Assembly (NCBI GenBank): GCA_017311185.1
Contig: JAESUZ010003901.1
Location: 496,001 to 560,000, forward strand
Direction: 5' to 3'
DNA from: Proteles cristata cristata
Taxonomy: Eukaryota; Chordata; Mammalia; Carnivora; Hyaenidae
Length of the DNA: 64,000 bases
Position numbers and translations under genes: made by a program. The notes beneath the pieces were generated by a model. It saw nothing but the letters and a program-made list of their open reading frames with translations, was not told where the DNA came from and did no database searches. Position 1 is the stretch's first letter. Each line of letters opens with the position of its first letter. Shown here piece after piece: positions 49,990 through 61,435 of the stretch.

Positions 49990-50170
49990 GAGGTGATTTT
50001 TTTAAACCTGTGCTCCTCAGAAGGTAGTTTGGCATCAGTAGCATTAGAATCGCTGAGAACTTAGAAACAATGATTCAGAGGCACCACTAGCTCAGTCTGC
50101 TGATGCAGAAGCTTTAATAAGAGTCGGGCCTAGGAATCCATTCCAACTAGCCCTCCAGGGGGTGACTTTT
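49990..50170 (+). mobile_element. MER5-like hAT remnant
   Basis: TTTGGCATCAGTAGCATTAG, AATCGCTGAGAACTTAGAAA and CCCTCCAGGGGGTGAC follow the MER5A/B order, strongly diverged. Confidence 0.6.
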
Positions 50171-50810
50171 TAAATGTGAGCAGTGTTCTTAGCGGATCGA
50201 GGAGTACACAGTGGATGGGCTTGTAAAGACTGACCTGTGGAAAGCTGGAGGAGTTTTAATAGGTTTCCATGATCATATGTACATTTTAGAAACATTTCTT
50301 CATACTGCCTCCCTGTTGTGGGGAGGTGAGATTGCAATATTCAACCTACACTCCCACCGAAAGCTCTGATAATAAAGTACTAAGACCAGGAACCTATAGG
50401 GAAAAAATAGGAGTCATAGGTAATCACCAGAAAAATCTAGGTTTCTTTTTATATTTCTGCTAATATCTTAGGCATTCAAATTGTCTTTCCTTACCTTACT
50501 GTTATATTGCAGATGATCCCAGTGATTCCCTCATAGGTGTAAATAACATAGGTGTCTCGTAAGGCAACTCTATACGTTGAAATTTCAGTCCCCCACTGAG
50601 GACTTATAAATTTAAAACATGTTTTTAAACTCTAGTGTGATTAATGTATAGTGTTATATTAATTTCAGGTGATATGTTTTTTACTAAGGCTGAAATAGAG
50701 TTCTGGTGCTAGGGCAAGTGTAATGAAATTGACTATTTTATGAACTAAGGTGTTTTTAAAATTTCCTCCCTTCTGTCCCCACTTACCCATCGTTTACTAT
50801 GTACTGGGTT

Positions 50811-51019
50811 TTTTTTATTTTTTATTTTTTTAAGTTTATTTGTTTTTGAGAGAGAGCGTGAGCAGGGGAGGGGCAGAGAGAGAGGGGAAGAGAGAATCTC
50901 AAGCAGGCTTTGCACTGTCAGTGCAGAGTCTTATGCGGGTCTTGAACCCATGAACTGTGACATGACCTGAGCTGAAACCAAGACCTGGATTCTCAACCCA
51001 CTAAGCTACCTAGGTGCCC
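50811..51019 (-). mobile_element. CAN SINE, older
   Basis: T-rich start and GCTACCTAGGTGCCC end, with imperfect duplication TGTACTGKGTT at 50800-50810 and 51020-51030. Confidence 0.9.
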
Positions 51020-51278
51020 TGTACTGTGTTAACACAAGTTAGTCGCAGTATGTTTTCATGAAAATTTATGTTCCCATATTTTCTGTCAATATTGATAGTT
51101 TTTTTTAATTGGCAAAATTAATTCTCTTTGAATGTTCAAAAGTTTTTCTATTTTCTTAGCTTATAAAATATTATCAGGTCTTAAAAAGTTTGAAAAGACA
51201 CTTAATGTGAAATTATTTAAATGATTTTTTTTTAAATCATGAGTTTCAACAGCGAAGTACTATCATCTAGAGGCCCTT

Positions 51279-51676
51279 TTTTTTTGAGAAAGGGATAAAC
51301 CTAGAGTGTGAGCAAGGGAGGGGGCAGGGGAAGAGGGAGAGAGAATCTTTTTTTTTTTCTTTTTAAGTTTATTTATTTTTGAGAGACACAGAGAGACTGA
51401 GCATGAACAGGGGAAAGGCAGAAAGAGAGGGAGGCACAGAGTCCAAAGCAGGCTCCAGGCTCTGAGCTGTCAGCACAGAGCTCAATGCAGGCCTTGAACC
51501 CACAAATTGCGAGATCATGACCTGAGCTGAAATCAGACATTTAACTGACTGAGCCACCCAGGTGAGAATCTTAAGAAGGTTTCACACCTAGTGTGGAGCC
51601 CAGAGCTTGATCTCAGCCCCCTGAGATCATGACCTGAGCTGAAGCATCACTTAGGTAATAGCCACCCAGGTGCCCT
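51279..51676 (-). mobile_element. nested SINE pair (SINE in SINE)
   Basis: An older antisense SINE is split after GGGAGAGAGAATCTT by a second antisense SINE at 51350-51563, flanked by GAGAATCTT (51341-51349 and 51564-51572). The outer element resumes and ends GCCACCCAGGTGCCC. Confidence 0.88.
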
Positions 51677-52500
51677 GCCCCCATAGTACTTTCTTATACG
51701 AGTTTCTTCTGGAAGTTACTACTCTTTATTCATTAATACATTTGTTTTAAAAATCTTTTTCTTATTGATATATTTCTAAGATAAGATTTCACCTTCAACT
51801 ATTATTTTTTTTATTCAGGCTTTTATTTAAATTCTGTTTAGTTAACATGGTATAAAACTAGTTTCAGGAGTAGAATTTAGTGATTTATTACTTACATATA
51901 ACACCCAGCGCTCATCCTGACAAGTGCATTCTTTAATACCCATCCCTCATCTAACCCATCGTCCCCACCCCCCCTTCTAGCAACTGTCCCATTTGTTCTC
52001 TCTAGTCAAGAGTGTTTTCTGGTTTGCCTCTTTATTCCCTTATGTTCTTCTATTTTTTTATAATTCCACATATAAGCGAAATCATGTAGTATTTGTTTTT
52101 GTTTTTTTTTTTCTGACTTATTTCCCTTAGTATAATACACTCTAGCTCCATCCGTGTTGTTGCAGATGGCAAGATTCATTCTTTTTGATGTCTGAGTAAT
52201 ACTACATTGCAGCCATACACCACATCTTCTTCATCCATTCATCAGTCCATGGACATTTGGGCTTTCTCCATAGTTTGGCTGTTGTTGATAGTGCTGCTAT
52301 AAACATCAAGTTGTACCCCTTCAAATCAGCATTTTTTGATTCTTTGGGTAAATACGCAGTAGTGCAGTTCCTGGGCCATAGGGTAGTAATATTTTCATTT
52401 TTTAAGGAACCTCCACACTGTTTTCCAGAGCAGTGCCACCAGTTTGCATTTTAAGTTTAAGAGGGTTCCCCTTTCTTTGTATTCTCACCAACACCTTATG

Positions 52501-52579
52501 TTGTTAATTTTAGGCATTTGTTGTTTCTTGTGTTGTTAATTTTAGGCATTTGTTGTTTCTTGTATTGTTAATTTTAGGC
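52501..52579. repeat. 32-bp tandem repeat within the L1
   Basis: The unit starting TTGTTAATTTTAGGCATTTG occurs at 52501, 52533 and, partially, 52565. Confidence 0.92.
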
Positions 52580-52886
52580 ATTCTGGCCTGTGTGAGGTGG
52601 TATCCCATTGTGGTTTTGGTTTATATTTCCCTGATGATGAGTGATGTTGAGCATCTCTTCGTATCTGTTAGCCATCAGTATATATCTTCTTTGAAAAATG
52701 ACTGTTCATGCCTTCCCATTTTTTAACTGGTTTATTTGTTTTTTGGTTATTATTTGAGAAGTTTTTTTATAGATTTTGGATACTAACCCTTTATCAGGTA
52801 TGTCATTTGCAAATAGTTTCTCTCATTCTGAAGGTTGCATTTTAGGTTTGTTGATTGTTTCCTTCGCTGTGCAGAATCTTTTTATC

Positions 52887-53098
52887 TTTTAAAAAATTTT
52901 TTTTAAATATTTATTTTTGAGAGAGAAGACAGAGTGCAAGAGGGGAGAGGGGCAGAGGCAGAGTGAGACCTAGAATACAAAACAGGCTTCAGGCTCAGAG
53001 CTGTCAGCACAGAGCCCCTACGTGGGGGCTTAAGCTCACGGAAGAGATCATGACCTGAGCTGAACTCGGACACTTAACTGAGTTACCCAGGCGCCCCA
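52887..53098 (-). mobile_element. CAN SINE inserted in L1
   Basis: T-rich start, GAGATCATGACCTGAGCTGA and CCAGGCGCCCC end. Flanks CAGAATCTTTTTAT and CAGAAGTTTTCTTT look like a decayed duplication. Confidence 0.9.
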
Positions 53099-54231
53099 GA
53101 AGTTTTCTTTCTTTTTTTTTTTATCTTGGTGACGTCCCAGTAGTTCATTTTTACTTTTGTTTCCCTCGCCTCCAGAGATGTATGTAGGAAGAAGTCTCTA
53201 TGGCCAAGGTCAGAGAGGTTTTTGCCTGTGATCTCCTCTACGGTTTTGATTGTTTCCCATCTCACATTTAAGTCTTTCATCCATTTTAAACTTAACTTTT
53301 GCATATGGTATAAGACAGTGGTCCAGTTTTATTCTTTTGCATGTCGTCCAGTTTTTCCATCACTTTTTGTTAAAGAGACTTTCTTTTTTCCGGTGGATAT
53401 TCTTTCCTGCTTTGTTGAAGATTAGTTGACCATACTGTTATGGGTCTATTTCTGGGTTTTCTATCCTATTCCATTCATGTGTGTCTGTTTTTGTGTCAGT
53501 ATCATATTGTGTTGATGACTACAGCTTTGTAATATAGCTTGAAGTCTGGAATTGTGATGCCTCCAGCTTTTTCTTTTTCAAAATTGCTTTGCTTTTTGAG
53601 GTCTTTTGTGGTTCCATACAAATTTTCAGATTGTTCTAGCTCTGTGAAAAATGCTGTGGTATTTCAATAGGGATTGCATTAAACGTGTACGTTGCTTTGG
53701 GTAGCGTAGACGTTTTAACAATACCTGTCTTCCAACCCATGAGCATGGAATGTTTTTCCATTTTTTGGTGTCATCTTCAGTTTCTGTCATAAGTGTTCTG
53801 TGGTTTTTAGAGTGCAGATCTTTTACCTCTTTGGTTAGGTTTATTCCTAGATACCTTACGGTTTTTGGTATAATCTTAAATGGAATCGATTCCTTGATTT
53901 CTCTTTCTGCTGCTTCATTATTGTTGTATAGAAATGTAACATTTCTATATGTTGATTTTGTATCCTGTGACTACTGAATTCGTGTATCAGTTCTAGCAAT
54001 TTTTTGGTGGAGTCTTTTTGGTTTTTTATATAGAGTATCATATCTGCAACAACTATGATTTTTGTAATAAAACTTAACACGAAAATCTATACAGAAATGA
54101 AAATGAATAGTACATTTTGTCCTTTTTTCAATTTGCATTGTTTTTAAATTCTCTTAAAAGTGTACTTTGAATTATGGTCTGTATTTTCATCATGCTAATT
54201 TAAATGTATAAATTCTATTTTTTATGCACAG

Positions 54232-54410
54232 GACTTTTTAATTACCCAGATGACTGGAAAAGAACTCTTTGAGATTTGGAAGATAATAAATCCCATGGGG
54301 CTCCTGGTAGAAGAACTGAAGAGAAGGAATGTTTCAGCTCCTGAATCTAGACTCACCAGGCAGTCTGGAAGCACTACAGCTTTGCCTGTGTTTTTTGTTG
54401 GCTTATACTG
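54232..54410 (+). CDS. MRPL44: MRPL44 coding exon 3 (residues 217-276)
   Basis: After TTATGCACAG it encodes [20 protein letters not shown], then [20 protein letters not shown] and [19 protein letters not shown], plus two bases of Cys276. It spans the end of the RNase III-like fold and the start of the double-stranded-RNA-binding domain (PESR and the following strands). The donor GTTAGT has T at +3, somewhat below consensus, but the frame to exon 4 is exact. Confidence 0.97.
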
Positions 54411-55778
54411 GTTAGTAAAACTTTAATCTTAACTTCATGACATTGAGTGGAAGCCTTAAAAACTGACTTCACATTAATTCCTTAATGTAACCTCTAATTG
54501 TAAAACATTTTTAAAATCTCACTCCCACGATTATCTATTTACTACTTCCTTTCTTGTTGGTTATTCTGAGGGGAAGCCAAGGAATCTGGTTTGCTAATAG
54601 TAGCTTTTGCTAACCAAGTATATGTTGTATATTCAGAAGTAAGAATTTCATGGTATTCTCCATATTTCTGTGGAAAAAGAAAAGTTCTGATTCAAAACTG
54701 TTATTACAGATGGAACCCTAATCCACACTTGTGACAGCTTCAGCTGAGCCTAGGACTGGAAAAGGAAGGGTTTAGTTGTTCTTCAAATTATAGAAATCAG
54801 CCCACATTGAACATGTGTTAGTAAACCATTGGCTCGCTTCACACTGACTGAATATGTAAGCAACCTCGATTAAAATCTAGGTAAATGTTTTTCTGATCCT
54901 TATATGATGAAGGGTTTTCTAGGGTAAAGGCGATGGAAGACATCACAAAGGAAAACATGAAAATATAAAAAGTTTCAACTTGAAGTGCACAGCACAGTGA
55001 AGAGATAGTTCTGCTTATCAGGCTGAAAAGTCTTAAAACACATCCTTTCTCAGCAGCTCATATACTCCTGGCAGAAGAAAAGAGTGGTGCAGTATTTCTG
55101 TCAGTAATTCTGACAAAACGCCGAAGTCTTTAAATGCTTCACGTTCTTTGATTTGGTGTTCTCACTTTGCGTGTGTCTCTCGAGGCTGTGAACAGAGATG
55201 TTTATTTGTAGTTTACCCTTTGTCCCCTGAGCCTACCGCAGCTCCTTGGACGTGGTGGTCAGTAAGCAGTTGTTGAACTAATTGCAGTTTTTACGTTAGA
55301 CAAAAAATTAGTAATACCTTTGGTGTCCAGCAAGAGGGAAATGGCAGATGCACATGTTGGAATCTGGTACAGCGCGGACGGGTGAGGTGCTTAAAGGGTT
55401 TTAATGATACACGGAAAGTTTGAAGGATGATCTCTTACATGTAAGCGAAAAACAGGAGTCTGCCCTATTACTAACAGTGGTTGTCATCAGGTAGTAGAAT
55501 TATTAATGATTATTATCTAGGAAGAAACCTAGATTTTACCTAATGGTTTTGAAAAAAATGAACAGTGATATATTATCACCTCTGTTGGACTAGAAACATG
55601 ATAAATAAACATTGTGTGGTTGAAATTCACTTAGATGATTTTCTCTATCCTTTATTTTGTACAAATATGTACGTGTGTAACTATTACTGTGACGTTTAAC
55701 TTACATAGTTAAATTTTGTTTCATATCAAATTATTACCACAGCAGGTGTTTCTTATCTAATTCCTTCCACATTGTTTT

Positions 55779-55984
55779 TCTTTTTTTTTTTTTTCTTTTA
55801 AAAATTTTTTTTAAATGTTTGTTTATTTTTGAGAGAGACAGAGAGGGAGACCCAAAATCCGAAGCAGGCTCCAGGCTCTGAGCTGTAGCACAAAGCTTGA
55901 TGCGGGGCTCGAACTCATGAACTGTGAGATCATGACCTGAGCTGAAGTCAGATGCTCAACTGACTGAGCCACTCAGGTGCCCCC
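55779..55984 (-). mobile_element. CAN SINE, older
   Basis: T-rich start, GAGCCACTCAGGTGCCCC end; flanks CCACATTGTTTT and CCACATTATTTT. Confidence 0.9.
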
Positions 55985-56469
55985 ACATTATTTTACCTTC
56001 ACAGGTTTTTTGTTTTTCTTTGATTTGAGCCTTCCTTAGCTTTCAGGTCAACTTATATTGAATCCAAGCTACTAAGTGGAATTGCTATTCATGAAATTTT
56101 CAGAGATGCTTCTTTTAGTTGGATACATCCAGCTGGGGTCAGGAAATTTCCAAGAAGTAGTTAAATACAACTGAGAAGTAGCACACCCATACCACACTTG
56201 TTTAGTGCCCATCCTTTGCTCCCTTGCAAGAATATCTTTTACATTTTTTGGAGAAGAGATTGCTAGTTCCAGTAATATAAATATCAAGTAAAGCAGAATA
56301 CGCATTTTTGTTTTAATTTGGTTTTAATAGAACACCAGTAGCCTAAAGTGTTTACTGTGGTACCTCAGGTGTCCTTTGGGAATATATCAAAGTAGATTAT
56401 CATATATAAAATTTTTTAATCTTAGCAAATTTTAAAGATCTAGAGCTCTTAATTTAAAGTCTAGAACTG

Positions 56470-56641
56470 GGGTGCCTGTGTAGCTCAGTCAGTTGAATGT
56501 CCCGACTCTTGTTTTTGGCTCAGGTCATGATCTCATGGTTTGTGAGATCAAGCCCCTGTGGTTGGGATTCTCTCGCCCTCCCTCTCTCTACCCCTCAACG
56601 TGTGCACACTCTCTCTCAAAATAAATAAAACTTTAAAAAAA
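56470..56641 (+). mobile_element. CAN SINE, old and shortened
   Basis: GGGGTGCCTGTGTAGCTCAG head, CTCAAAATAAATAAAACTTT end. The middle is missing. Confidence 0.88.
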
Positions 56642-56785
56642 TAGAGAGAGAGAACTAATATCTCATTTGTTTTAAAGTTTAGATGAAAAATCAGAAAAGC
56701 ACAATTTTTTCCATTAAATTTTTCCTTATATTACAGGTTCAAGATAAATTAAAAATAATGTAGTTATATTTTCCATGAATAGTCT

Positions 56786-56993
56786 TTTTTTGTTTTTGAG
56801 AAAGAGGGCACAAGTGAGCCAGGGGCGGAGAGAGAGAGAGAGAGAGAGAAAAGCAGGGCTTACCCAGAATGGGGCTTGTGTTCACCCAAAGCAGGACTTG
56901 AGCTCACCTGATGTGGGACTCGAATTCATGAACTGTGAAATCAGGACCTAAACTGAAGTCAGATGCTTAATGACTGAGTCACCCAGGTGCCCT
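56786..56993 (-). mobile_element. CAN SINE, old
   Basis: Long (GA)n stretch (56827-56848), CTTAATGACTGAGTCACCC and AGGTGCCC end. Flanks GAATAGTCTTTTT and GAATAGTTTT. Confidence 0.85.
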
Positions 56994-57121
56994 CCAAGAA
57001 TAGTTTTAATCGTTTTTTGAGTTTTTGTAAGAAGATTTTTATATATTATTTCATCAACAATGGAACAAACCCATACTTATCTAGATGCACCTTGGGTTTT
57101 GATTTGAAAACTATTGGACCT

Positions 57122-57349
57122 GGGGTGCCTGGGTGGCTCAGTCAAATGTCCAACCTCAGCTTAGGTCATGATCTCGTGTTTTGTGAGTTCAGGCCCTGTG
57201 TCAGGCTCTGTGCTGACAGCTCAGAGCCTGGAGCCTGTTTCAGATTCTGTGTTTCCCTATCTCTCTGCCCCATTCCCGCTCGCTCACTTGCTCGCTCGCG
57301 CTTGCTCTCTCTCTATCTCAAATAAATAAACATTAAAAAAATTTTTTTA
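57122..57349 (+). mobile_element. CAN SINE, 264 bases before MRPL44 exon 4
   Basis: GGGGTGCCTGGGTGGCTCAG head, CAAATAAATAAACATT end. Flanking AAAACTATTGGACC and AAAAACATTGGACC (57107-57120, about 57357-57371) are an imperfect duplication. Confidence 0.92.
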
Positions 57350-57613
57350 GATAAGAAAAAAACATTGGACCCTACCGAGTTTATATTTCCATGGAAATGT
57401 AGAATTTCTTTTCTAACTACTGTATATAATGAATTTGCAAAAAACAAAACAAAAATACCCCTGATATTCAAAAGATACTACATCCAAAGCTCTTGTGTTA
57501 CTTCTGGTAGATATTCTTGCCAAAATAAGATTTAGAATCCAGAACAGACTTGTGGCCTGTGTTTTATGATGCGCGGGTGATTTCAGACGGCTCTTGCTTG
57601 GTCTGTTGTCTAG

Positions 57614-57809
57614 TGACAAAAAGCTGATCGCGGAGGGACCTGGGGAGACGGTGCTGGCCGCAGAAGATGAAGCGGCTCGAGTGGCGCTGCGGAAGCTGTT
57701 CGGATTCACGGAGAACCGCCGGCCCTGGGACTATTCCACGCCCACGGTCAAGTTCAGAGCAGAGGAGCCGGTCTCGGCCAGCCCCCCAGCCGAGCGTGCG
57801 GCAGCCTGA
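57614..57809 (+). CDS. MRPL44: MRPL44 coding exon 4 (residues 276-340, stop)
   Basis: After TTGTCTAG it completes Cys276 and encodes [40 protein letters not shown] and a tail ending [11 protein letters not shown] before TGA. The GPGE plus AARVALRK helix closes the double-stranded-RNA-binding domain. The human protein, as I recall it, stops right after the residues aligned to SAS, so PPAERAAA is an extension. No frameshift is visible. Confidence 0.96.
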
Positions 57810-57944
57810 CACCCGCGAGCCAGACAGGGAGACGCACATCAGAGATGCTCGAGGCTGGACACTTTTCACGTCGTGAAGAACTAGGTCTGGCTCCTCATCA
57901 TGAGTTCCTAAAATAAAGCAAGCGTTCATAAGGTCGTTGGTGGG

Positions 57945-57975
<31 letters not shown>

Positions 57976-58165
57976 CTGTTTTGTTTTGTCCAAAGGTTTT
58001 TTTGATGTTTTCCAGTAAGTTTTTTTCTCAAGTCCTTGACTTTATTATTGTATTTTATGTGGCTAGAGTTAGGTGTATTTTATTCCTATCTGGCTTCATC
58101 ATAATTTGAATATGTGTTTTATGTGAACTTTAACGACAATAAAAAAAGTCGTTCTTTCTCTAAAG
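57810..58165 (+). terminator. MRPL44: MRPL44 3' UTR and polyadenylation signals
   Basis: Two AATAAA signals follow the stop codon, at 57912-57917 and 58138-58143. The first is followed by a T-rich, TTTTG-repeat stretch (57949-57988). Which one is used cannot be told from sequence; the first would give a very short 3' UTR of about 120 bases. Confidence 0.7.
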
Positions 58166-59469
58166 ATTTCATTGTGCTGTAATCTGATATACCCAGGTTG
58201 GTGAACTTTGCCCCTCAAATATTATTTTAGCTAAAATAGTAATCATTCCTAACCTTTAGAAATATAAAGTGCAGATTATCAGTTAGGTGTTTATGTGGTC
58301 CTTAGATTCTGTCCAGGTTTAAAATTTTGTGTGTTCATTCATCTCCTGTTTACTGAATTTGTAGAAAACAAATGGCAGAAAAGGTTAACTTTTCAAAACC
58401 AGTTTAAAATCTGCTATTTGAAAAGGTATGTGTGTATCAGTTTGGTGTCCCAGACCCGCCGTCACGGCCGCTGTACCCAAGCACTGTTCTGAGTGTTTTA
58501 CAGAAACATTCGGATCTGCGGGCACGTCCTTCCGGTTCTTCAGCCCCTCGTGTGCGATTCGTGACCCTCCAGTGGCAGATCCCCTTCATGTCGTTCTACC
58601 TTTTTAGCAGCAGTGATCATTTTTAGTTTCAGTCCGTAGTCACCCCCGGGGGTTAACAAGAAAAGCGGGACTTGGGAGTTGAGAATAGAAATGTTAAAAC
58701 TGACAGCATTTTTGCCATGAAGTCTTTTTTTTTAACTGAAATATACTTGGTTTATGTTCAAAGAGCTGGCATTAAGGTAGATACGTTGGCTGACCCACTT
58801 TAGTGAAGTTCACTCAATCCACCTGAACGAAGCCTGCATCCTTTGCGGACCAGTGAAGACCCTGGCGGCACATCCTGAGGCCGGGTTTCCAGATCAGCTC
58901 ACGCCTGTGTGAGCAGGCGCAGCGAGAACAAGCACGCTGGCCGGATTTTCTCGGCTCCTGTCGTGCTGCTGGCTGACCCTTCCTGCTTTCTCGGTGACAA
59001 AGGCTTGCCGTAAAATCTATTAAGAAAGATCAAGGACCTTCGGAACCCCTTTCCCAAGACCGGTCAGGACAGTGGGACTTTCATCATACATAAGAGGGCT
59101 TACAGGTCTCACAGGAAAAGTAGAGACTGTTTTTAGAGAGGAAAGTTTCAGAATTATCCAATTGGCTGCATCGGTAGGTTAAAAGTAATTATTTCACCTT
59201 TTGAGAGTTCACTCCCAACTCCTAACCCTTGAACACAGGGATAGAGGGCCAAACCCAGTAGCACACAGTGCCACACTTGGGGGTGCGGCCGCAAGTAAAC
59301 GTATCTCAGGGACCCCGGAGAAGAAGAGAGCTCATCGAATCGTTTCGGAGAAGAGGCCGTAAATGTCCTCCAATCACTTACTCATCCAGTATATGCAATA
59401 AGAAAGTATACTTTCTTAATATTTTTAATGAAATTAATGTTTTTTCAATGTACTTTTATTTCATTTTAA

Positions 59470-59514
59470 TAATCTCTATGCCAAATGTGGGTTCGAACTC
59501 AGCCAGGCGCCCCA
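59470..59514 (-). mobile_element. CAN SINE head stub
   Basis: Only GTGGGTTCGAACTCAGCC and AGGCGCCCC remain of an antisense SINE. Confidence 0.6.
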
Positions 59515-59882
59515 GCTAAAGTATTATTCTAATTTTATTTTGCGTGGACATTTTTTCAAAAGATCTTTAGAGAATTTGGTTGTAAAGTCAGCAGTCCTTC
59601 ATTTCCCTCACACGTAGCACTGATGATGTGATCCCAGATTTCTCCCGCTCAGGGTGTTTTGCAGGACTTTATCCTACAAGGTTGGAGGTGAATGATCTCC
59701 ACCCTTAAGATTTTCAAGCTTCTCAACTTCTAAACACAAGCTTCTGTGTTTAGGTGTGGAAGAAATCTAGGTCTAGTTCATAAAAACTGCTCTGCAAGGA
59801 CAGAAATCCAAATCCCTTATAAAGAATGTGGCTTCAAAACACTTCTACGTAAAGTCTTCCTTCCCTGATTTAAGTTGTACTT

Positions 59883-60323
59883 AAAGTTTTTTTTTAATGT
59901 TTATTTATTTATTTATTTATTTTTAATGTTTATTTATTTCTAGGAGACAGAGAGAGAGACAGTGTGAGCAGGGGAGGGTCAGAGAGAGAGGGAGTCACAG
60001 ACTGAAACAGGCTCCAGGCTCCGAGCTGGCAGTCAGCACAGAGCCCGACGCGGGCTCGAACCCACGAACCGCGAGATCATGACCTAAGCGAAAGTCGGAC
60101 GCTTAACCGACTAAGCCACCCAGGTGCCCCTTTAATGTTTATTTTTGAGAGACACAGAGTGTGAGCTCAGGAGAGGCCAGAGAGAGAGGGAGACACAGAA
60201 TCTGAAGCAGCCTCCAGGCTCTGAGGGGTCAGCACAGGCCCTGATGTGGGGCTCGAACCCAAGCGCCGCAAGATCATGACCTGAGCCCAAGTTGGATGCT
60301 TAACTGAGCCCCCCAGGCGCCCC
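59883..60323 (-). mobile_element. nested SINE pair
   Basis: The older outer SINE is bounded by AAGTTGTACTT (59872-59882 and 60325-60335). Its T-rich tail, TTTAATGTTTATTT, is duplicated around a young-subfamily antisense SINE at about 59925-60130. Confidence 0.9.
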
Positions 60324-61227
60324 AAAGTTGTACTTTTAAAATAAAACACCCACCAAACTATGATGGGCTGGAAGGTAGAAAATAAACACTATTAACATAC
60401 TTCTGCAGCTCCATGTGAAATAGCTTGAAACTTGTAGCCAACTTTAATTCGCCACGTAAGAACCAATACTGCGTACACTTGACATGTGGGCAAGAGGGAT
60501 ACGTGGGTGTGAGGATTGTCAAAAGGCGTGTGTGACCAAGAGCACACAGTGACCATTTGGAGGACTGCCTTTCTGGCCATTGTCTGATTGCTGTTGAGAA
60601 GAGCATCCTTATGACCATAAGGAAGTGAGAACAACACTTAAGGTTGGCCTGGCACCATCAACAGACATTAGTCAATTACGTTGAAATTCTGACCCCTTTC
60701 CCACCATTTCCCACTCGCTAGTTCCCTGAGCCCAAAGTTTAAAATTAAGCCCAATGTATGACTGATATCTACAGACTCAATTACATAAGCCTTATTCTTT
60801 TTTAGCCTATATGGTTTTTATTCTAGGCATATGTAAAACAGGGACTACTATTCTCAAAGTGTTTCTTGTGGTCATGAGAAAGTAAACTATTACTAGAAAC
60901 TAATTTCCAAGTAAGAATGAAACAAATAGGGGCTGTTTTTGTTTGTGTTCAGTCGTTTTTAGATTTTGGCCACAGGGTGGTGTGGTAATCCCATTTCACA
61001 GTTAAGTAGTGTGCAAAATGCCCTTGTAGGGAAGTTATTTCCTCCATATACAGGAAGAAAGGATGTATAGGGCATAGGACTATAGTGAACCATGACTTTT
61101 CAAGAGCTCTAATATCCTATGAACCTGACTGCAAGAAGCTAGCTCACCTTGGCCCTTAGGATGTGAAGCTAAGAACTTGATATATGAGGAATTCACCTAT
61201 GATGCCAAGGAATGAGTGAGCTTTTTA

Positions 61228-61435
61228 AAAAAAAGTTTTTTTTTAAATGTTTGTTTATTTTTGAGAGAGAGACAGAGCATGAGGGGCAGAGGGAGAAGGA
61301 GACACAGAATCCCAAGCAGGCTCCAGGCTCTGAGCTATCAGCACAGAGCCCAACATGAGGCTCGAACTCACAAACTGCGAGATCATGACGTGAGCCGGAG
61401 CCGGACACAACTGACTGAGCCCCCCCAGGCACCCC
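61228..61435 (-). mobile_element. CAN SINE
   Basis: T-rich start, GAGATCATGACGTGAGCCGG and AGGCACCCC end. Flanking GAGCTTTTTA and CAGCTTTTTTA. Confidence 0.9.

Larger units (their letters stand above)
51811..54049 (-). mobile_element. L1, 5'-truncated, antisense
   Basis: Read on the minus strand, it begins at the reverse transcriptase ADMILYIKNQKDSTKKLLEL segment (FADD motif region). It runs through C-terminal ORF2 remnants, including a piece like MAAM-YYSDIKKNE, and ends in a 3' UTR with a short A tail. Stops and frameshifts show it is dead. A 14-bp duplication CAACTATKATTTTT flanks it (51796-51809 and 54050-54063). It is interrupted by a SINE at 52887-53098. Confidence 0.9.
54411..57613 (+). 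other. MRPL44: MRPL44 intron 3
   Basis: Holds four SINEs (55779-57349), three of them in alternating orientation in the last 1.1 kb before exon 4. The span 54.4-55.7 kb is mostly unclassified. Confidence 0.8.

Noticed and set aside
53856..54080. Small minus-strand ORF resembling reverse transcriptase
   Set aside because: It is the truncated 5' edge of the dead L1 copy, not a host gene.
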